A stretch of DNA of 32,131 nt from Mycobacterium sp. (GCA_025966225.1 JAOPVI010000385.1:1-32131); one strand, 5' to 3'; shown: positions 9,063-18,022, numbered from the stretch's first letter. The notes: generated by a model from the letters alone, not told the origin. Program-made: numbers and translations.

Positions 9063-9914
9063 CTAGGCCTTCAGTCCCAACGGCCCGGCCAACGCCGCCA
9101 GCGTTCCGATGAGCTTGTCCGGGCCGCCGAGCACCTGGATCGACACGTGGTCGGCACCCGCATCGAGGTGCTCGTTCAGCCGCGCGGCGACAGTCTCCGG
9201 CGTGCCGTGCGCCACCACCGCGTCGATCAGCTTGTCGCTGCCCGGCTTGGCGATGTCGCCGTCGGTGAATCCCAGCCGTTTCCAGTTGTTCAGGTAATTG
9301 CTGAGATTCAGGTAGAAGTCGACCGTCTCGCGCCCGATCGCGCGGGCCTCTTCGGCATCGGTGGTCAGCACGACCTTGTGTTCGGGCGCCAGGTACACCG
9401 CGTTGCCGATGAGCGCGTGGGCCTGCGCGGTGTGCTCCGGTGTCGTCAGATACGGGTGTGCGCCGGCACTGCGCGTGGCCGAGAGTTTCAGCACCTTGGG
9501 ACCAAGCGCCGCCACGACCATGCGGCTGGTCGGCACCTTAGCGGCGTCCAGCGCATCGAGGTACTCGACGAGCACGTCGTAGGGCTTGCGGTACTCCTCG
9601 GTGTGCTCCGGATGCCCGATCCCGATGCCGAGCAGGAATCGGCCCGGGTACGCGGCCTCGACGCGGTGGTAGGCCTCCGCGACCTCGGCGGCATCGGCCG
9701 TCCAGACGTTGATGATGCCGGTGGCCACCTGCAGTGTCTCGGTGGCTTCGAGGATGGGGTCGACGTAGTTCAGGTCGCCGGCCGGGGAGCCGCCGACCCA
9801 CACCGCGCCGTAGCCCAGCTTCTCGATCTCGACGGCCTGTGCGGGTTTGGGTGCGCCAAAGGTCCACACCCCGAATCGGCCGAGGTCGGGCTTGAGCCCG
9901 GATACGTCGGTCAC
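9063..9914 (-). CDS. LLM-class F420-type oxidoreductase, downstream copy of a tandem pair
   Basis: The roughly 283-aa protein is of the luciferase-like monooxygenase superfamily, in the mycobacterial subgroup annotated as F420-dependent (TIGR03620-like). Recognisable stretches are GYGAVWVGGSPAGD, LQVATGIINVWT, GRFLLGIGIGHPE, GAHPYLTTPEH and AGADHVSIQVL. The start GTG 9914 is preferred over TTG 9929 because AAGGGG then lies at normal distance. It is the position equivalent of Rv3463, upstream of rmlB. The second copy 25 bases upstream is alignable along its whole length. Cofactor use is inferred from the family; the substrate is unknown. Confidence 0.85.
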   Translation of the reverse strand: MTDVSGLKPDLGRFGVWTFGAPKPAQAVEIEKLGYGAVWVGGSPAGDLNYVDPILEATETLQVATGIINVWTADAAEVAEAYHRVEAAYPGRFLLGIGIGHPEHTEEYRKPYDVLVEYLDALDAAKVPTSRMVVAALGPKVLKLSATRSAGAHPYLTTPEHTAQAHALIGNAVYLAPEHKVVLTTDAEEARAIGRETVDFYLNLSNYLNNWKRLGFTDGDIAKPGSDKLIDAVVAHGTPETVAARLNEHLDAGADHVSIQVLGGPDKLIGTLAALAGPLGLKA

Positions 9915-9939
9915 GGAAATCCCCTTCAATGGATGTCGG

Positions 9940-10803
9940 TTACTGCAGACCTAGCGGTCCAGCAAGCTCGGCGAGTGCGGGTACCAGCTTGTCATTACCC
10001 GTCAACACCTGAACCGGAACATGGTCCGCGCCAGCCGCGAGATGTTCCTTCAGCCGGGCCGCGATGGCGTCGACCGTGCCATATGCGACGAACGCGTCGA
10101 CCAGTGCGTCACCGCCTGGCTTGGCGATGTCCGCTTCGGTGAAGCCGAGCCGCTTCCAGTTGTTGGTGTAGTTCGCCAGGTTCAGGTAGATCTCGAGCGC
10201 CTTGCGACCGATTGCGCGGGCCTGATCAGCGTCGGTGGTCAGCACTACCTTGTGTTCCGGGGCCAGGAACGCATCGGGGCCGATGAGTTCGCGCGCCTGC
10301 GCGGTGTGCTCCGGCGTCGTCAGGTACGGGTGCGCACCCGCACTGCGCCTGGCCGACAGCTTGAGCACCTGCGGACCGAGGGCGGCGACCACCCGACGGT
10401 CCTTCGGCACGCCGTACTCGTCCAGTTTGTCCAGGTACTCGGTGAGCGCGTCGTACGGCTTCTTGTACTCCTGGTGGGCCTCGGGGTGGCCGACGCCGAT
10501 GCCAAGGAGGAACCGGCCGGGATAGGCCGCCTCGATCCGGTGGAACGACTCGCTGACGGGGCCTGCCGCCGCGGTCCAGATGTTGACGATTCCGGTGGCC
10601 ACCTGCAGCGTGTTGGTGGCTTCGAGTAGGGGTTCGACCCAATCGAGTTCGGCGGACGGCGATCCGCCGACCCAGATGGCGCCGTAGCCGAGCGCCTCGA
10701 TGTCCTTCGCCTGCGCCGGGGTCGCCCCACGACCGAACACGCCGAACTTTCCGAGATTTGGCTTCGATGAGGGCTTGCCCGAAGAGGATGTGGTCTGCGT
10801 CAT
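9940..10803 (-). CDS. LLM-class F420-type oxidoreductase, upstream copy of a tandem pair
   Basis: The 287-aa paralogue of the next gene shares GYGAIWVGGSPS, LQVATGIVNIWT, GRFLLGIGVGHPE, GAHPYLTTPEHTAQA and NNWKRLGFT. It has a longer Ser/Lys-rich N-terminus (about 16 residues) before the first beta strand. The two copies differ mostly in the segment after the IWT motif (AAAGPVSESFHR here, ADAAEVAEAYHR in the other), which may alter substrate choice. It lies 60 bases after the histidine kinase gene and 25 bases before its twin, probably in one transcript. A tandem duplication here is not what I recall for M. tuberculosis, which has one copy. Confidence 0.85.
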   Translation of the reverse strand: MTQTTSSSGKPSSKPNLGKFGVFGRGATPAQAKDIEALGYGAIWVGGSPSAELDWVEPLLEATNTLQVATGIVNIWTAAAGPVSESFHRIEAAYPGRFLLGIGVGHPEAHQEYKKPYDALTEYLDKLDEYGVPKDRRVVAALGPQVLKLSARRSAGAHPYLTTPEHTAQARELIGPDAFLAPEHKVVLTTDADQARAIGRKALEIYLNLANYTNNWKRLGFTEADIAKPGGDALVDAFVAYGTVDAIAARLKEHLAAGADHVPVQVLTGNDKLVPALAELAGPLGLQ

Positions 10804-10863
10804 GGTTGGGTCAACCTGCCGCGCCGTCGAGACTATTCCGGTGCGATCGGGCTGAGCCGAAAC

Positions 10864-12330
10864 CTAGTCGGCCTCGCCTGGTTCTTCCTCGGGCTTGGGG
10901 GCGACCAGCGGCAACACGACGATGAATCGGGTGTCGCCCGGGTTCGACTCGACGCGGATGTTGCCGTGGTGCTTCTGGGCGACGATGCGCCACGCCAGGT
11001 CCAGCCCGAGCCCGGTGCCCTCGCCGAACGGCTTGGTGGTGAAGAACGGCGTGAAGATGCGCTCGGCGACGTCCTTCGGGATGCCGGGTCCGTCGTCGCA
11101 GATCTCGACCTTGATCGCGTCCTCGCCGACTGCCGAAGTGCGGATGGTCAGCGTCCCCGAGCCCTTCATCGCCTGGATGGCATTGTCGATGACGTTGGTC
11201 CACACCTGATTGAGATCGCCTGGGTAGCACTGTATTTCGGGCAAGGACTTGTCCATGTCCTTCACCAGCTTGATCGGCTTGTCCTTGCCGATCTTGTCGC
11301 CGAACATCATGATGGTGCTGCGCAGGAGTTCGTGGACGTCGGCGCTCTGATACGGCGCACGATCCATCTGCGAGTACTGCTTGGCGCCTGCCAGCAGCGC
11401 CGAGATCCGGCTGCTCGCCTCGGCGATCTGATTCATCATGAGCTCGGTGTCGATGGTGTACTTCAGCCAGCCGAGGGCGCCCTGGAGCGAGGCGGAAGCG
11501 TCCGCCTCGTCGACCGACGACGAGATGCGCTCCAGCCAGTCGGTGTCCAGGCCGGCCTCGACGAACGTCGGCGCGTAATCCCATGCGCCCAAGATCCCGT
11601 GGTCTTCGAGCCAGTCACCGATCGTGTCCTCGCGGTCGGACGCCTCGAGTGCGGTGAGTTCCTGGGCCTTCGACTTGGCGACCTGCTCGGCCACCTCTTC
11701 CTGAAAGGTGACCAGCACCCGCAGGCCTTCGGGGCTGAACTTGCCGTCGGCGAGCATCGCCAACTTGTGACGCATCCCCGCGATCTTCTCGCGCAGATCG
11801 GACACGGCGCGAGCGGCGGCCGCAGCCGGGTTGTTGAGCTGATGGGTCAGGCCCGCCGACAGCTGCCCGAGGGCCAGCAGCTTCTCGCGCTGGTCGATGA
11901 TCTGGCGCTGCCGCAGTCCGCCGACCTTGAGCCCTTCGAGCAGATGCACCGCCATCGGGAGTTCGGCCCTGACGAAGTCGCCGAAGGCCGCAGCATCGAG
12001 CACGAAGAACTTCGACGGCTTGGTGACGCGTACGGACGATTCGTAGACCTGTGGCACGCCGTCGACGAACGCGCTCCACGCCCCGCAGTACACGCCGCGC
12101 TGCGACGTCCGATTGGTCTCGATGTCCGCGCCGCCGGAGCGCTTCGACATCACCAGTTCACCTTCGATGAGCACGTAAAAGCACGTCGCTGCTTCGCCCT
12201 CTATGCAGATCGGTCCAGGCTCGAAGCGGGCGACGTGCCCGTTCTCGCAGAGATTCTGCAGTTGCCGGTCGTCGAGCTTCTCGAACAGGAACAGCGTCCG
12301 GAGTTCGTCGGGCAGACAGGTCTCACCCAT
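10864..12330 (-). CDS. Soluble sensor histidine kinase with an N-terminal cNMP-binding-like domain
   Basis: The 488-aa protein has no membrane segment. Residues about 14-130 resemble a cyclic-nucleotide-binding domain, but the phosphate-binding cassette is degenerate: CGAW where GEL/GEI is usual, and no Arg before the following small residues. The H-box LSAGLTHQLNNP puts the phospho-acceptor at H163. An unusually long region (about 215 residues) separates it from the N-box NVIDNAIQAM (N383). DDGPGIP (412-418), FTPFFTTK and GTGLGL (438-443) complete the ATPase. ATG 12330 follows GAGAGGAA. The adjacent upstream gene has a receiver domain, so the two probably form a two-component pair. Catalytic residues look intact; the ligand of the N-domain is unknown. 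Confidence 0.88.
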   Translation of the reverse strand: MGETCLPDELRTLFLFEKLDDRQLQNLCENGHVARFEPGPICIEGEAATCFYVLIEGELVMSKRSGGADIETNRTSQRGVYCGAWSAFVDGVPQVYESSVRVTKPSKFFVLDAAAFGDFVRAELPMAVHLLEGLKVGGLRQRQIIDQREKLLALGQLSAGLTHQLNNPAAAAARAVSDLREKIAGMRHKLAMLADGKFSPEGLRVLVTFQEEVAEQVAKSKAQELTALEASDREDTIGDWLEDHGILGAWDYAPTFVEAGLDTDWLERISSSVDEADASASLQGALGWLKYTIDTELMMNQIAEASSRISALLAGAKQYSQMDRAPYQSADVHELLRSTIMMFGDKIGKDKPIKLVKDMDKSLPEIQCYPGDLNQVWTNVIDNAIQAMKGSGTLTIRTSAVGEDAIKVEICDDGPGIPKDVAERIFTPFFTTKPFGEGTGLGLDLAWRIVAQKHHGNIRVESNPGDTRFIVVLPLVAPKPEEEPGEAD

Positions 12331-12367
12331 GAAATTCCTCTCTAGGCCACGCCGGCGGTGCCGGCAA

Positions 12368-14065
12368 TCATGCTTCAGCCAGGTAGCGGTGCACCAACAT
12401 CACGGCCATCGACCCTTCGCCGACGGCGGCAGCCACCCGCTTGGCAGACTCGGCACGCACGTCTCCTGCAACAAACACACCGGGCACACTTGTTTCCAGA
12501 TGATGCGGCGGTCGGTCCCGATTCCAGCCGCAGACGTCCTTGAGATCCGGACCCGCGAGGATGAACCCGTGGTCGTCGAGGGCCAGCTCGCCGTCGAGCC
12601 AATCGGTCCGCGGGGTCGCGCCGATGAAACAACACATGCGCCCGCAATCCACCTTCTCGCGTTCCCCGGTGCGCCGGTTCTCCAGCCACAGGCCCGAGAG
12701 GTGGCCGTCCTCGCCGCAGGTGTCCACGACTTCGGTGCACGTCCTGACGTGGATCTTCGGGTTCTGCACGAGCTGCTGGATCAGGTAGTGCGACATCGAC
12801 GCCTCAAGCGACGGACCGCGCACCAACAGCGTTACCGAGTTCGCCTCCTTCGACATGAACATCGCGGCCTGGCCTGCCGAGTTGGCACCTCCGACGATGT
12901 AGACGTCCTCGCCCCTGCACTCCGAGGCCTGTGACACCGAGGCCCCGTAGTAGACGCCGCGATCGGTGTAGTCACATCCGTCCGGGTCGTCGGGGTTCTG
13001 CCAGCAGCCGTTGACCCGAAGAGCCCGGTACTCGACCCCGGTCGCCAGGATCACCGAGCGCGCCCCGATGGTGCTGCCGTCCTCGAATTGGATGGTCGGC
13101 GCCGAATCGCCGACGTGCAGTTTGACCACCTGCCGCGTGGTGATGACCTCGGCGCCGAAGCGCTCGGCCTGCCTGCGGGCGGAGGTGGTCAGCACGGCAC
13201 CCGAGACGCCGTTCTCGAAGCCGAGGTAGTTCTCGATTCTGGAACTGCGGCCCGCCTGCCCGCCGGTCGTGGTGCGTTCGATGAGCACGGTCTCGAGCCC
13301 CTCGGATGCGCCGTAAACCGCGGCCGCCAGGCCGGCCGGACCACCGCCGATGACTGCGAGGTCGTACATCTGCAGCGACGGCTCCGTGGAGAGCCCGAGC
13401 ATCGAGGCGAGGTCGCCATTGCTCGGTTCGACGAGTGACTCGCCCTTTTCGGTGATTACGACCGGCAGCTGAAGGCCGTCGAGTCCCGCGGCGTCGAGCA
13501 GCTGCCTGCCCTTCGGCTCGTCGGCCATGAACGAGCGGAAGGAGTGTTGGTTGCGGGCCAGGAACTGGCGCACCTCCCACGACCGCGGGTTCCAGCGGTG
13601 GCCGATCACCTTCGTATACGGAATGGCCCGGTCGCCGGTGGCGTGCCATTCCTCGAGCAGCTCGTCGATGACGGGATAGAGCTTCTCCTCGGGCGGATCC
13701 CACGGCTTCTGCAGGTATTTGTCCAGGTCGACGACGTTGATGGCATCGATGGCGGCGTGGACGTCGGCGTAGGCCGTCAGCAGCACCCGACGCGCGAGCG
13801 GGAAGATGTCCATCGCCAATTCGAGGAACTCGATGCCGCTCATCTGGGGCATCCGGTAGTCGGCGACGAACACGGCGACGGTCTCACCCCGGAGCTTGAG
13901 CTCCTTGATTGCCGCCAGCGCGTCGGGTCCCGATTCGGCGCGGACGATGCGGTACCGCTCGCCGTAGTGGCGGCGAAGGTCGCGCGCGACGGCACGCGAG
14001 ACTGCGGGGTCGTCGTCGACGGTCAGAATTGCGGGTTTACGCGGTTCGGGCGCAGGTCCAGTCAT
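12368..14065 (-). CDS. Receiver / thioredoxin-like / thioredoxin-reductase-like FAD fusion lacking both CxxC sites
   Basis: The 565-aa fusion protein has a receiver domain at about 11-140 (acidic pocket D17-D19, phospho-acceptor D69 in VADYRMP, Lys K120 in LQKPW). Residues about 150-225 resemble a thioredoxin/glutaredoxin fold, but the redox site reads RWNPRS where such domains have a CPxC. Residues about 233-565 are a thioredoxin-reductase-type FAD/NAD(P) module with GGGPAG (240-245), ATGVEYR and GGANSAGQAA. The place of the reductase CxxC (about 375-383) holds ASVSQASEC with a single Cys. FAD and NAD(P)H binding therefore look possible, but dithiol chemistry does not. It lies 38 bases upstream of the kinase gene. 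Automatic annotation would probably call it a thioredoxin-disulfide reductase; that is doubtful. Confidence 0.88.
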   Translation of the reverse strand: MTGPAPEPRKPAILTVDDDPAVSRAVARDLRRHYGERYRIVRAESGPDALAAIKELKLRGETVAVFVADYRMPQMSGIEFLELAMDIFPLARRVLLTAYADVHAAIDAINVVDLDKYLQKPWDPPEEKLYPVIDELLEEWHATGDRAIPYTKVIGHRWNPRSWEVRQFLARNQHSFRSFMADEPKGRQLLDAAGLDGLQLPVVITEKGESLVEPSNGDLASMLGLSTEPSLQMYDLAVIGGGPAGLAAAVYGASEGLETVLIERTTTGGQAGRSSRIENYLGFENGVSGAVLTTSARRQAERFGAEVITTRQVVKLHVGDSAPTIQFEDGSTIGARSVILATGVEYRALRVNGCWQNPDDPDGCDYTDRGVYYGASVSQASECRGEDVYIVGGANSAGQAAMFMSKEANSVTLLVRGPSLEASMSHYLIQQLVQNPKIHVRTCTEVVDTCGEDGHLSGLWLENRRTGEREKVDCGRMCCFIGATPRTDWLDGELALDDHGFILAGPDLKDVCGWNRDRPPHHLETSVPGVFVAGDVRAESAKRVAAAVGEGSMAVMLVHRYLAEA

Positions 14066-14117
14066 CGCTCGTAATTATGCGCCGCCCGTCCAGCCGATAT
14101 CAGGTCAGGAGGTGCGC

Positions 14118-14145
14118 TTCGAGCGAACGCGGCGACTCGTAGACT
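14118..14145 (+). promoter_or_regulatory. Candidate promoter for a leaderless transcript
   Basis: TAGACT at 14140-14145 ends 7 bases before the GTG start of the SRPBCC gene, with a weak TTCGAG 16 bases upstream. There is no Shine-Dalgarno. This fits leaderless mRNA, which is frequent in mycobacteria. Confidence 0.4.
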
Positions 14146-14152
14146 TCTGGTC

Positions 14153-14617
14153 GTGACCGACCTGGAATTTGCGGACTCGATTCTCGTCGCGCGCGCTCCC
14201 GACGAAATGTACGAAATGGTGTCCGACGTCACCCGGATGGGGGAGTGGAGTCCCGTATGCCGGGCCTGTTGGTGGGACGAAGGTGATGGCCCGTACGTAG
14301 GCGCCTGGTTCACCGGCCGCAACGAAACCGCCGAGCGGACGTGGGAGACCCGAAGCCAGGTGGTGACTGCCCTTCCAGGGCGTGAGTTCGCGTGGGAGGT
14401 CAACGACGGCCGGGTCCGTTGGGGCTACAGGTTCGACGCCGAGTGTGGCGGCACCCGGCTGACGGAGTTCTGGGCGTTCCTGCCTGCCGGCATCGCCTGG
14501 TTTCACGAACGGTACGAGGCCCAGGCCGAGGCCGAGATCGCCCAACGAAGCGACGCGGCCAGACGCGGCATCCCCGATACGCTCGCGGCGATCAAAGACG
14601 CCGCCGAAGCAGGCTGA
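14153..14617 (+). CDS. SRPBCC (polyketide cyclase/START-like) family protein
   Basis: The 154-aa single-domain protein has the SRPBCC pattern: an N-terminal strand and helix (FADSILVARAPDEMYEMVSDVTRMGEWSP), a central Trp/Gly-rich sheet (VGAWFTGRNE, REFAWEVNDG) and a long C-terminal helix. Such proteins bind hydrophobic ligands in a cavity; enzymes, lipid carriers and regulators are all known. The GTG start lacks a ribosome-binding site and is likely leaderless. It stands alone between the divergent receiver-fusion gene and infA. The fold is reasonably certain; the function is unknown. Confidence 0.8.
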   Translation: MTDLEFADSILVARAPDEMYEMVSDVTRMGEWSPVCRACWWDEGDGPYVGAWFTGRNETAERTWETRSQVVTALPGREFAWEVNDGRVRWGYRFDAECGGTRLTEFWAFLPAGIAWFHERYEAQAEAEIAQRSDAARRGIPDTLAAIKDAAEAG

Positions 14618-14660
14618 ACGGTTCGCCCGCGACCCATCCCAGGGTCAGTCCGCAGCGATT

Positions 14661-14688
14661 TTGGGGAGGGCTGCCAAGCGGGTACTAT
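14661..14688 (+). promoter_or_regulatory. infA: Candidate promoter of the infA-rpoA operon
   Basis: TTGGGG (14661-14666), 16 bases, then TACTAT (14683-14688). It would give a leader of about 165 bases before infA, long for a mycobacterial gene and unexplained by any ORF. The leader shows no hairpin that I find convincing. Confidence 0.4.
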
Positions 14689-14858
14689 TGACCAACGGTG
14701 CGGTTTCCGCGCCGGCTCTTGCGTGCCCTGTCTTGGAATTACTGGAATTTCCTGCCACCGGCTCACGTTTTGAAGTCGGGGTTTCAGCTGCACCACGGGG
14801 CACGACCCTCACCGCTCGACAGTGGTGACGTGCGCCACGAATCAGGACAACGGAGGAC

Positions 14859-15080
14859 ATGGCCAAGAAAGACGGTGCCATCGAGGTCGAGGGCCGGGTG
14901 GTCGAACCCCTGCCCAATGCGATGTTTCGCATTGAGCTGGAGAACGGACACAAGGTGCTCGCGCACATCAGCGGCAAGATGCGGCAGCACTACATCCGCA
15001 TTCTGCCCGAGGACCGCGTCGTAGTGGAGCTTTCGCCTTACGACCTGACCCGGGGCCGCATCGTTTACCGCTACAAGTAA
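14859..15080 (+). CDS. infA: Translation initiation factor IF-1
   Basis: The 73-aa OB-fold protein binds the 30S A site and helps IF-2 and IF-3 select the initiator tRNA. The sequence is typical over its whole length: [66 protein letters not shown]. The ATG follows GGAGG at 14852-14856. It opens the ribosomal/RNA polymerase alpha operon, with rpmJ beginning 27 bases after its stop. Confidence 0.98.
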   Translation: MAKKDGAIEVEGRVVEPLPNAMFRIELENGHKVLAHISGKMRQHYIRILPEDRVVVELSPYDLTRGRIVYRYK

Positions 15081-15107
15081 CTACTTCCAGAACAGGATCG
15101 AACAGCC

Positions 15108-15221
15108 GTGAAGGTGAACCCGAGCGTCAAGCCGATCTGCGACAAGTGCAGGGTGATCCGCCGGCATGGGCGGGTCATGGTGATCTGCTCCGATCCGCGC
15201 CACAAGCAGAGACAAGGCTGA
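15108..15221 (+). CDS. rpmJ: 50S ribosomal protein L36, zinc-binding form
   Basis: This 37-aa ORF starts at GTG 15108 and ends at TGA 15219-15221. It reads [14 protein letters not shown], then [12 protein letters not shown], then DPRHKQRQG. The zinc ribbon ligands C11, C14, C27 and H32 are all present, so it is the C+ (zinc-dependent) form. A Zur-controlled C- paralogue might exist elsewhere in the genome. It lies between infA and rpsM, its normal place in actinobacteria. Confidence 0.96.
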
Positions 15222-15224
15222 GCC

Positions 15225-15257
15225 AGGGGCTTCCGCCAGTACCTGACGGAAGCCCCT
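15225..15257 (+). terminator. Strong hairpin directly after rpmJ
   Basis: An 11-bp perfect stem (AGGGGCTTCCG at 15225-15235, CGGAAGCCCCT at 15247-15257) has an 11-base interval in which CAG and CTG can extend the pairing. It starts 4 bases after the rpmJ stop and has no U-run. It may be a partial terminator or processing site that sets the ratio of infA-rpmJ to rpsM-rplQ expression. Confidence 0.6.
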
Positions 15258-15341
15258 ACACAACTGAATGCAGACCTCCCAGTACCAGTGAGCAGCAGGC
15301 GCGCCAGCGCCAAAAAGACGTTTCAGCCGCCGCTCATACAC

Positions 15342-15361
15342 GCCCGGCACGGAGGCCGGGC
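15342..15361 (+). other. Second hairpin in the rpmJ-rpsM spacer
   Basis: A GCCCGGC/GCCGGGC 7-bp stem has a 6-base loop. The 213-base spacer 15222-15434 carries this, the stronger hairpin at 15225, a repeated octamer CCAGTACC (15236-15243 and 15279-15286) and no ORF. It may act as a leader for rpsM, possibly a site of ribosomal-protein feedback. Confidence 0.4.
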
Positions 15362-15434
15362 CCCGGTGAGTCCTTAGAGGCTGGCGGGAACGGACTGGGA
15401 TAAGACCTCCGCATAGAAAAGGAAACACTGCCTG

Positions 15435-15809
15435 ATGGCACGTCTCATGGGCGTTGACCTCCCGCGCGACAAGCGCATGGAGATCGCGCTGACCTATATC
15501 TACGGCATCGGCCGTACCCGCTCCCAGGAGATTCTCGCCGGTACCGGCATCGATCGGGATCTGCGCACCAAGGACCTCACCGACGACCAGGTGAGCCAGC
15601 TGCGCGAATACATCGAGGGCAACCTCAAGGTGGAGGGTGATCTGCGCCGCGAGGTGCAGGCCGACATCCGCCGCAAGATCGAGATCGGCTGCTACCAGGG
15701 CCTGCGGCACCGCCGCGGCCTGCCGGTGCGTGGCCAGCGCACGAAGACCAACGCGCGCACCCGCAAGGGTCCCAAGCGCACCATCGCCGGCAAGAAGAAG
15801 GTCAGGTAA
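15435..15809 (+). CDS. rpsM: 30S ribosomal protein S13
   Basis: The 124-aa protein of the small-subunit head contacts the P-site tRNA. It has the helix-two-turns-helix region ([17 protein letters not shown]) and the basic C-terminal tail [23 protein letters not shown]. The ATG follows AAAAGGAAA by a normal distance. It is separated from rpmJ by a structured 213-base spacer and lies 6 bases upstream of rpsK. Confidence 0.98.
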   Translation: MARLMGVDLPRDKRMEIALTYIYGIGRTRSQEILAGTGIDRDLRTKDLTDDQVSQLREYIEGNLKVEGDLRREVQADIRRKIEIGCYQGLRHRRGLPVRGQRTKTNARTRKGPKRTIAGKKKVR

Positions 15810-15815
15810 CCCCGG

Positions 15816-16232
15816 ATGGCACAAGCAAAGAAGGGTGGCGCTGCTCCCAAGAAGGGGCAGAAGACCCGCCGCAAGGAAAAGAAGAACGTTCCGCACGGGG
15901 CCGCTCACATCAAGAGCACCTTCAACAACACGATCGTGTCGATCACCGATCCGCAGGGCAACGTCATCGCATGGGCGTCGTCCGGCCACGTCGGCTTCAA
16001 GGGTTCGCGCAAGTCGACTCCGTTCGCCGCGCAGTTGGCTGCCGAGAACGCTGCCCGCAAGGCGCAGGAGCACGGCGTCAAGAAGGTCGACGTCTTCGTG
16101 AAGGGTCCGGGCTCGGGCCGCGAGACCGCGATCCGTTCGCTGCAGGCTGCCGGCCTCGAGGTTGGCGCCATTTCCGACGTCACGCCGCAGCCGCACAACG
16201 GCTGCCGTCCGCCCAAGCGGCGCCGGGTCTAG
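15816..16232 (+). CDS. rpsK: 30S ribosomal protein S11
   Basis: The 138-aa protein of the platform helps form the mRNA exit channel. A Lys-rich N-terminal tail ([15 protein letters not shown] type) precedes the conserved [20 protein letters not shown], and the protein ends in [13 protein letters not shown]. There is no separate strong ribosome-binding site; the start lies 6 bases after the rpsM stop, so translation is probably coupled. Confidence 0.98.
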   Translation: MAQAKKGGAAPKKGQKTRRKEKKNVPHGAAHIKSTFNNTIVSITDPQGNVIAWASSGHVGFKGSRKSTPFAAQLAAENAARKAQEHGVKKVDVFVKGPGSGRETAIRSLQAAGLEVGAISDVTPQPHNGCRPPKRRRV

Positions 16233-16247
16233 AGGAGATAGAGAAAA

Positions 16248-16853
16248 ATGGCTCGTTACACCGGACCCGTCACCCGCAAGTCGCGCCGCCTCGGCGTCGA
16301 CCTCGTCGGTGGCGACCAAGCATTCGAGAAGCGCCCCTACCCGCCCGGCCAGCACGGCCGCGCGCGGATCAAGGAGAGCGAATACCGCGACCAGTTGCAG
16401 GAGAAGCAGAAGGCCCGCTTCACCTACGGCGTCATGGAGAAGCAGTTCCGTCGCTACTACGAAGAGGCCAACCGCGTCTCGGGCAAGACGGGCGAGAACC
16501 TGCTGCAGATCCTCGAGAGTCGGCTCGACAACGTCGTGTACCGCGCCGGGCTTGCCCGCACGCGTCGCATGTCACGTCAGCTGGTCAGCCACGGCCACTT
16601 CACCGTCAACGGCGTGAAGGTCGACATCCCCAGCTACCGCGTCTCGCAGTACGACATCATCGACGTGCGCGACACGTCGCTGAACACCGTGCCGTTCATC
16701 ATCGCGCGCGAGCTCGCTGGTGACCGGCCCGTCCCGGCGTGGCTTCAGGTCGTGGGGGAGCGTCAGCGCATCCTCATTCACCAGCTGCCCGTGCGGGCCC
16801 AGATCGACGTGCCGCTCTCCGAGCAGCTCATCGTCGAGTTCTACTCGAAGTAA
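16248..16853 (+). CDS. rpsD: 30S ribosomal protein S4, zinc-free form
   Basis: The 201-aa assembly-initiating protein binds the 5' domain of 16S rRNA. The N-terminal region has no Cys, so it is the C- type, while the YPPGQHGRARIKESEY motif is conserved. The S4 RNA-binding domain (ESRLDNVVYRAGLA, RQLVSHGHFTVNG) follows. The ATG has the strong AGGAGATAG ribosome-binding site that recurs before rpoA and rplQ. S4 is the feedback regulator of the alpha operon in Escherichia coli; whether that holds here is not shown. Confidence 0.98.
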   Translation: MARYTGPVTRKSRRLGVDLVGGDQAFEKRPYPPGQHGRARIKESEYRDQLQEKQKARFTYGVMEKQFRRYYEEANRVSGKTGENLLQILESRLDNVVYRAGLARTRRMSRQLVSHGHFTVNGVKVDIPSYRVSQYDIIDVRDTSLNTVPFIIARELAGDRPVPAWLQVVGERQRILIHQLPVRAQIDVPLSEQLIVEFYSK

Positions 16854-16860
16854 CGAGAAT

Positions 16861-16909
16861 CCTGCCGCTGCGACTTGCGGCGGCAGGCTTCTGGAGCCGC
16901 CCCGGCGGC
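16861..16909 (+). other. Two consecutive hairpins between rpsD and rpoA
   Basis: The first stem pairs 16861-16871 with 16877-16887 (11 bp, one G-U) around the loop GACTT. The second is GCCGCC/GGCGGC (16896-16901, 16904-16909). An A-run follows at 16917-16923. It could be an attenuator or RNA-processing signal that adjusts rpoA output relative to the ribosomal genes. Confidence 0.45.
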
Positions 16910-16960
16910 GACCAGGAAAAAAAGACCGGCATCAAATAGCGGATGTCGAGAAGGAGATAG

Positions 16961-18022
<1,062 letters not shown>

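Noticed and set aside
10966..12345. 459-codon plus-strand frame opposite the histidine kinase
   Set aside because: It is antisense to a gene with intact H, N, G1 and G2 boxes; no domain is recognised.
13242..13274. GGQAGRSSRIENY in the FAD fusion as proof of active thioredoxin reductase
   Set aside because: The motif shows FAD/GSH-reductase-type binding only; the dithiol sites needed for that activity are missing.
14698..15024. Short ORF in the infA leader
   Set aside because: It overlaps infA in another frame, has no ribosome-binding site and no similarity I recognise.
15081..16355. 424-codon minus-strand frame opposite rpsM-rpsK
   Set aside because: It is antisense to certain ribosomal genes and has no motif or start context.
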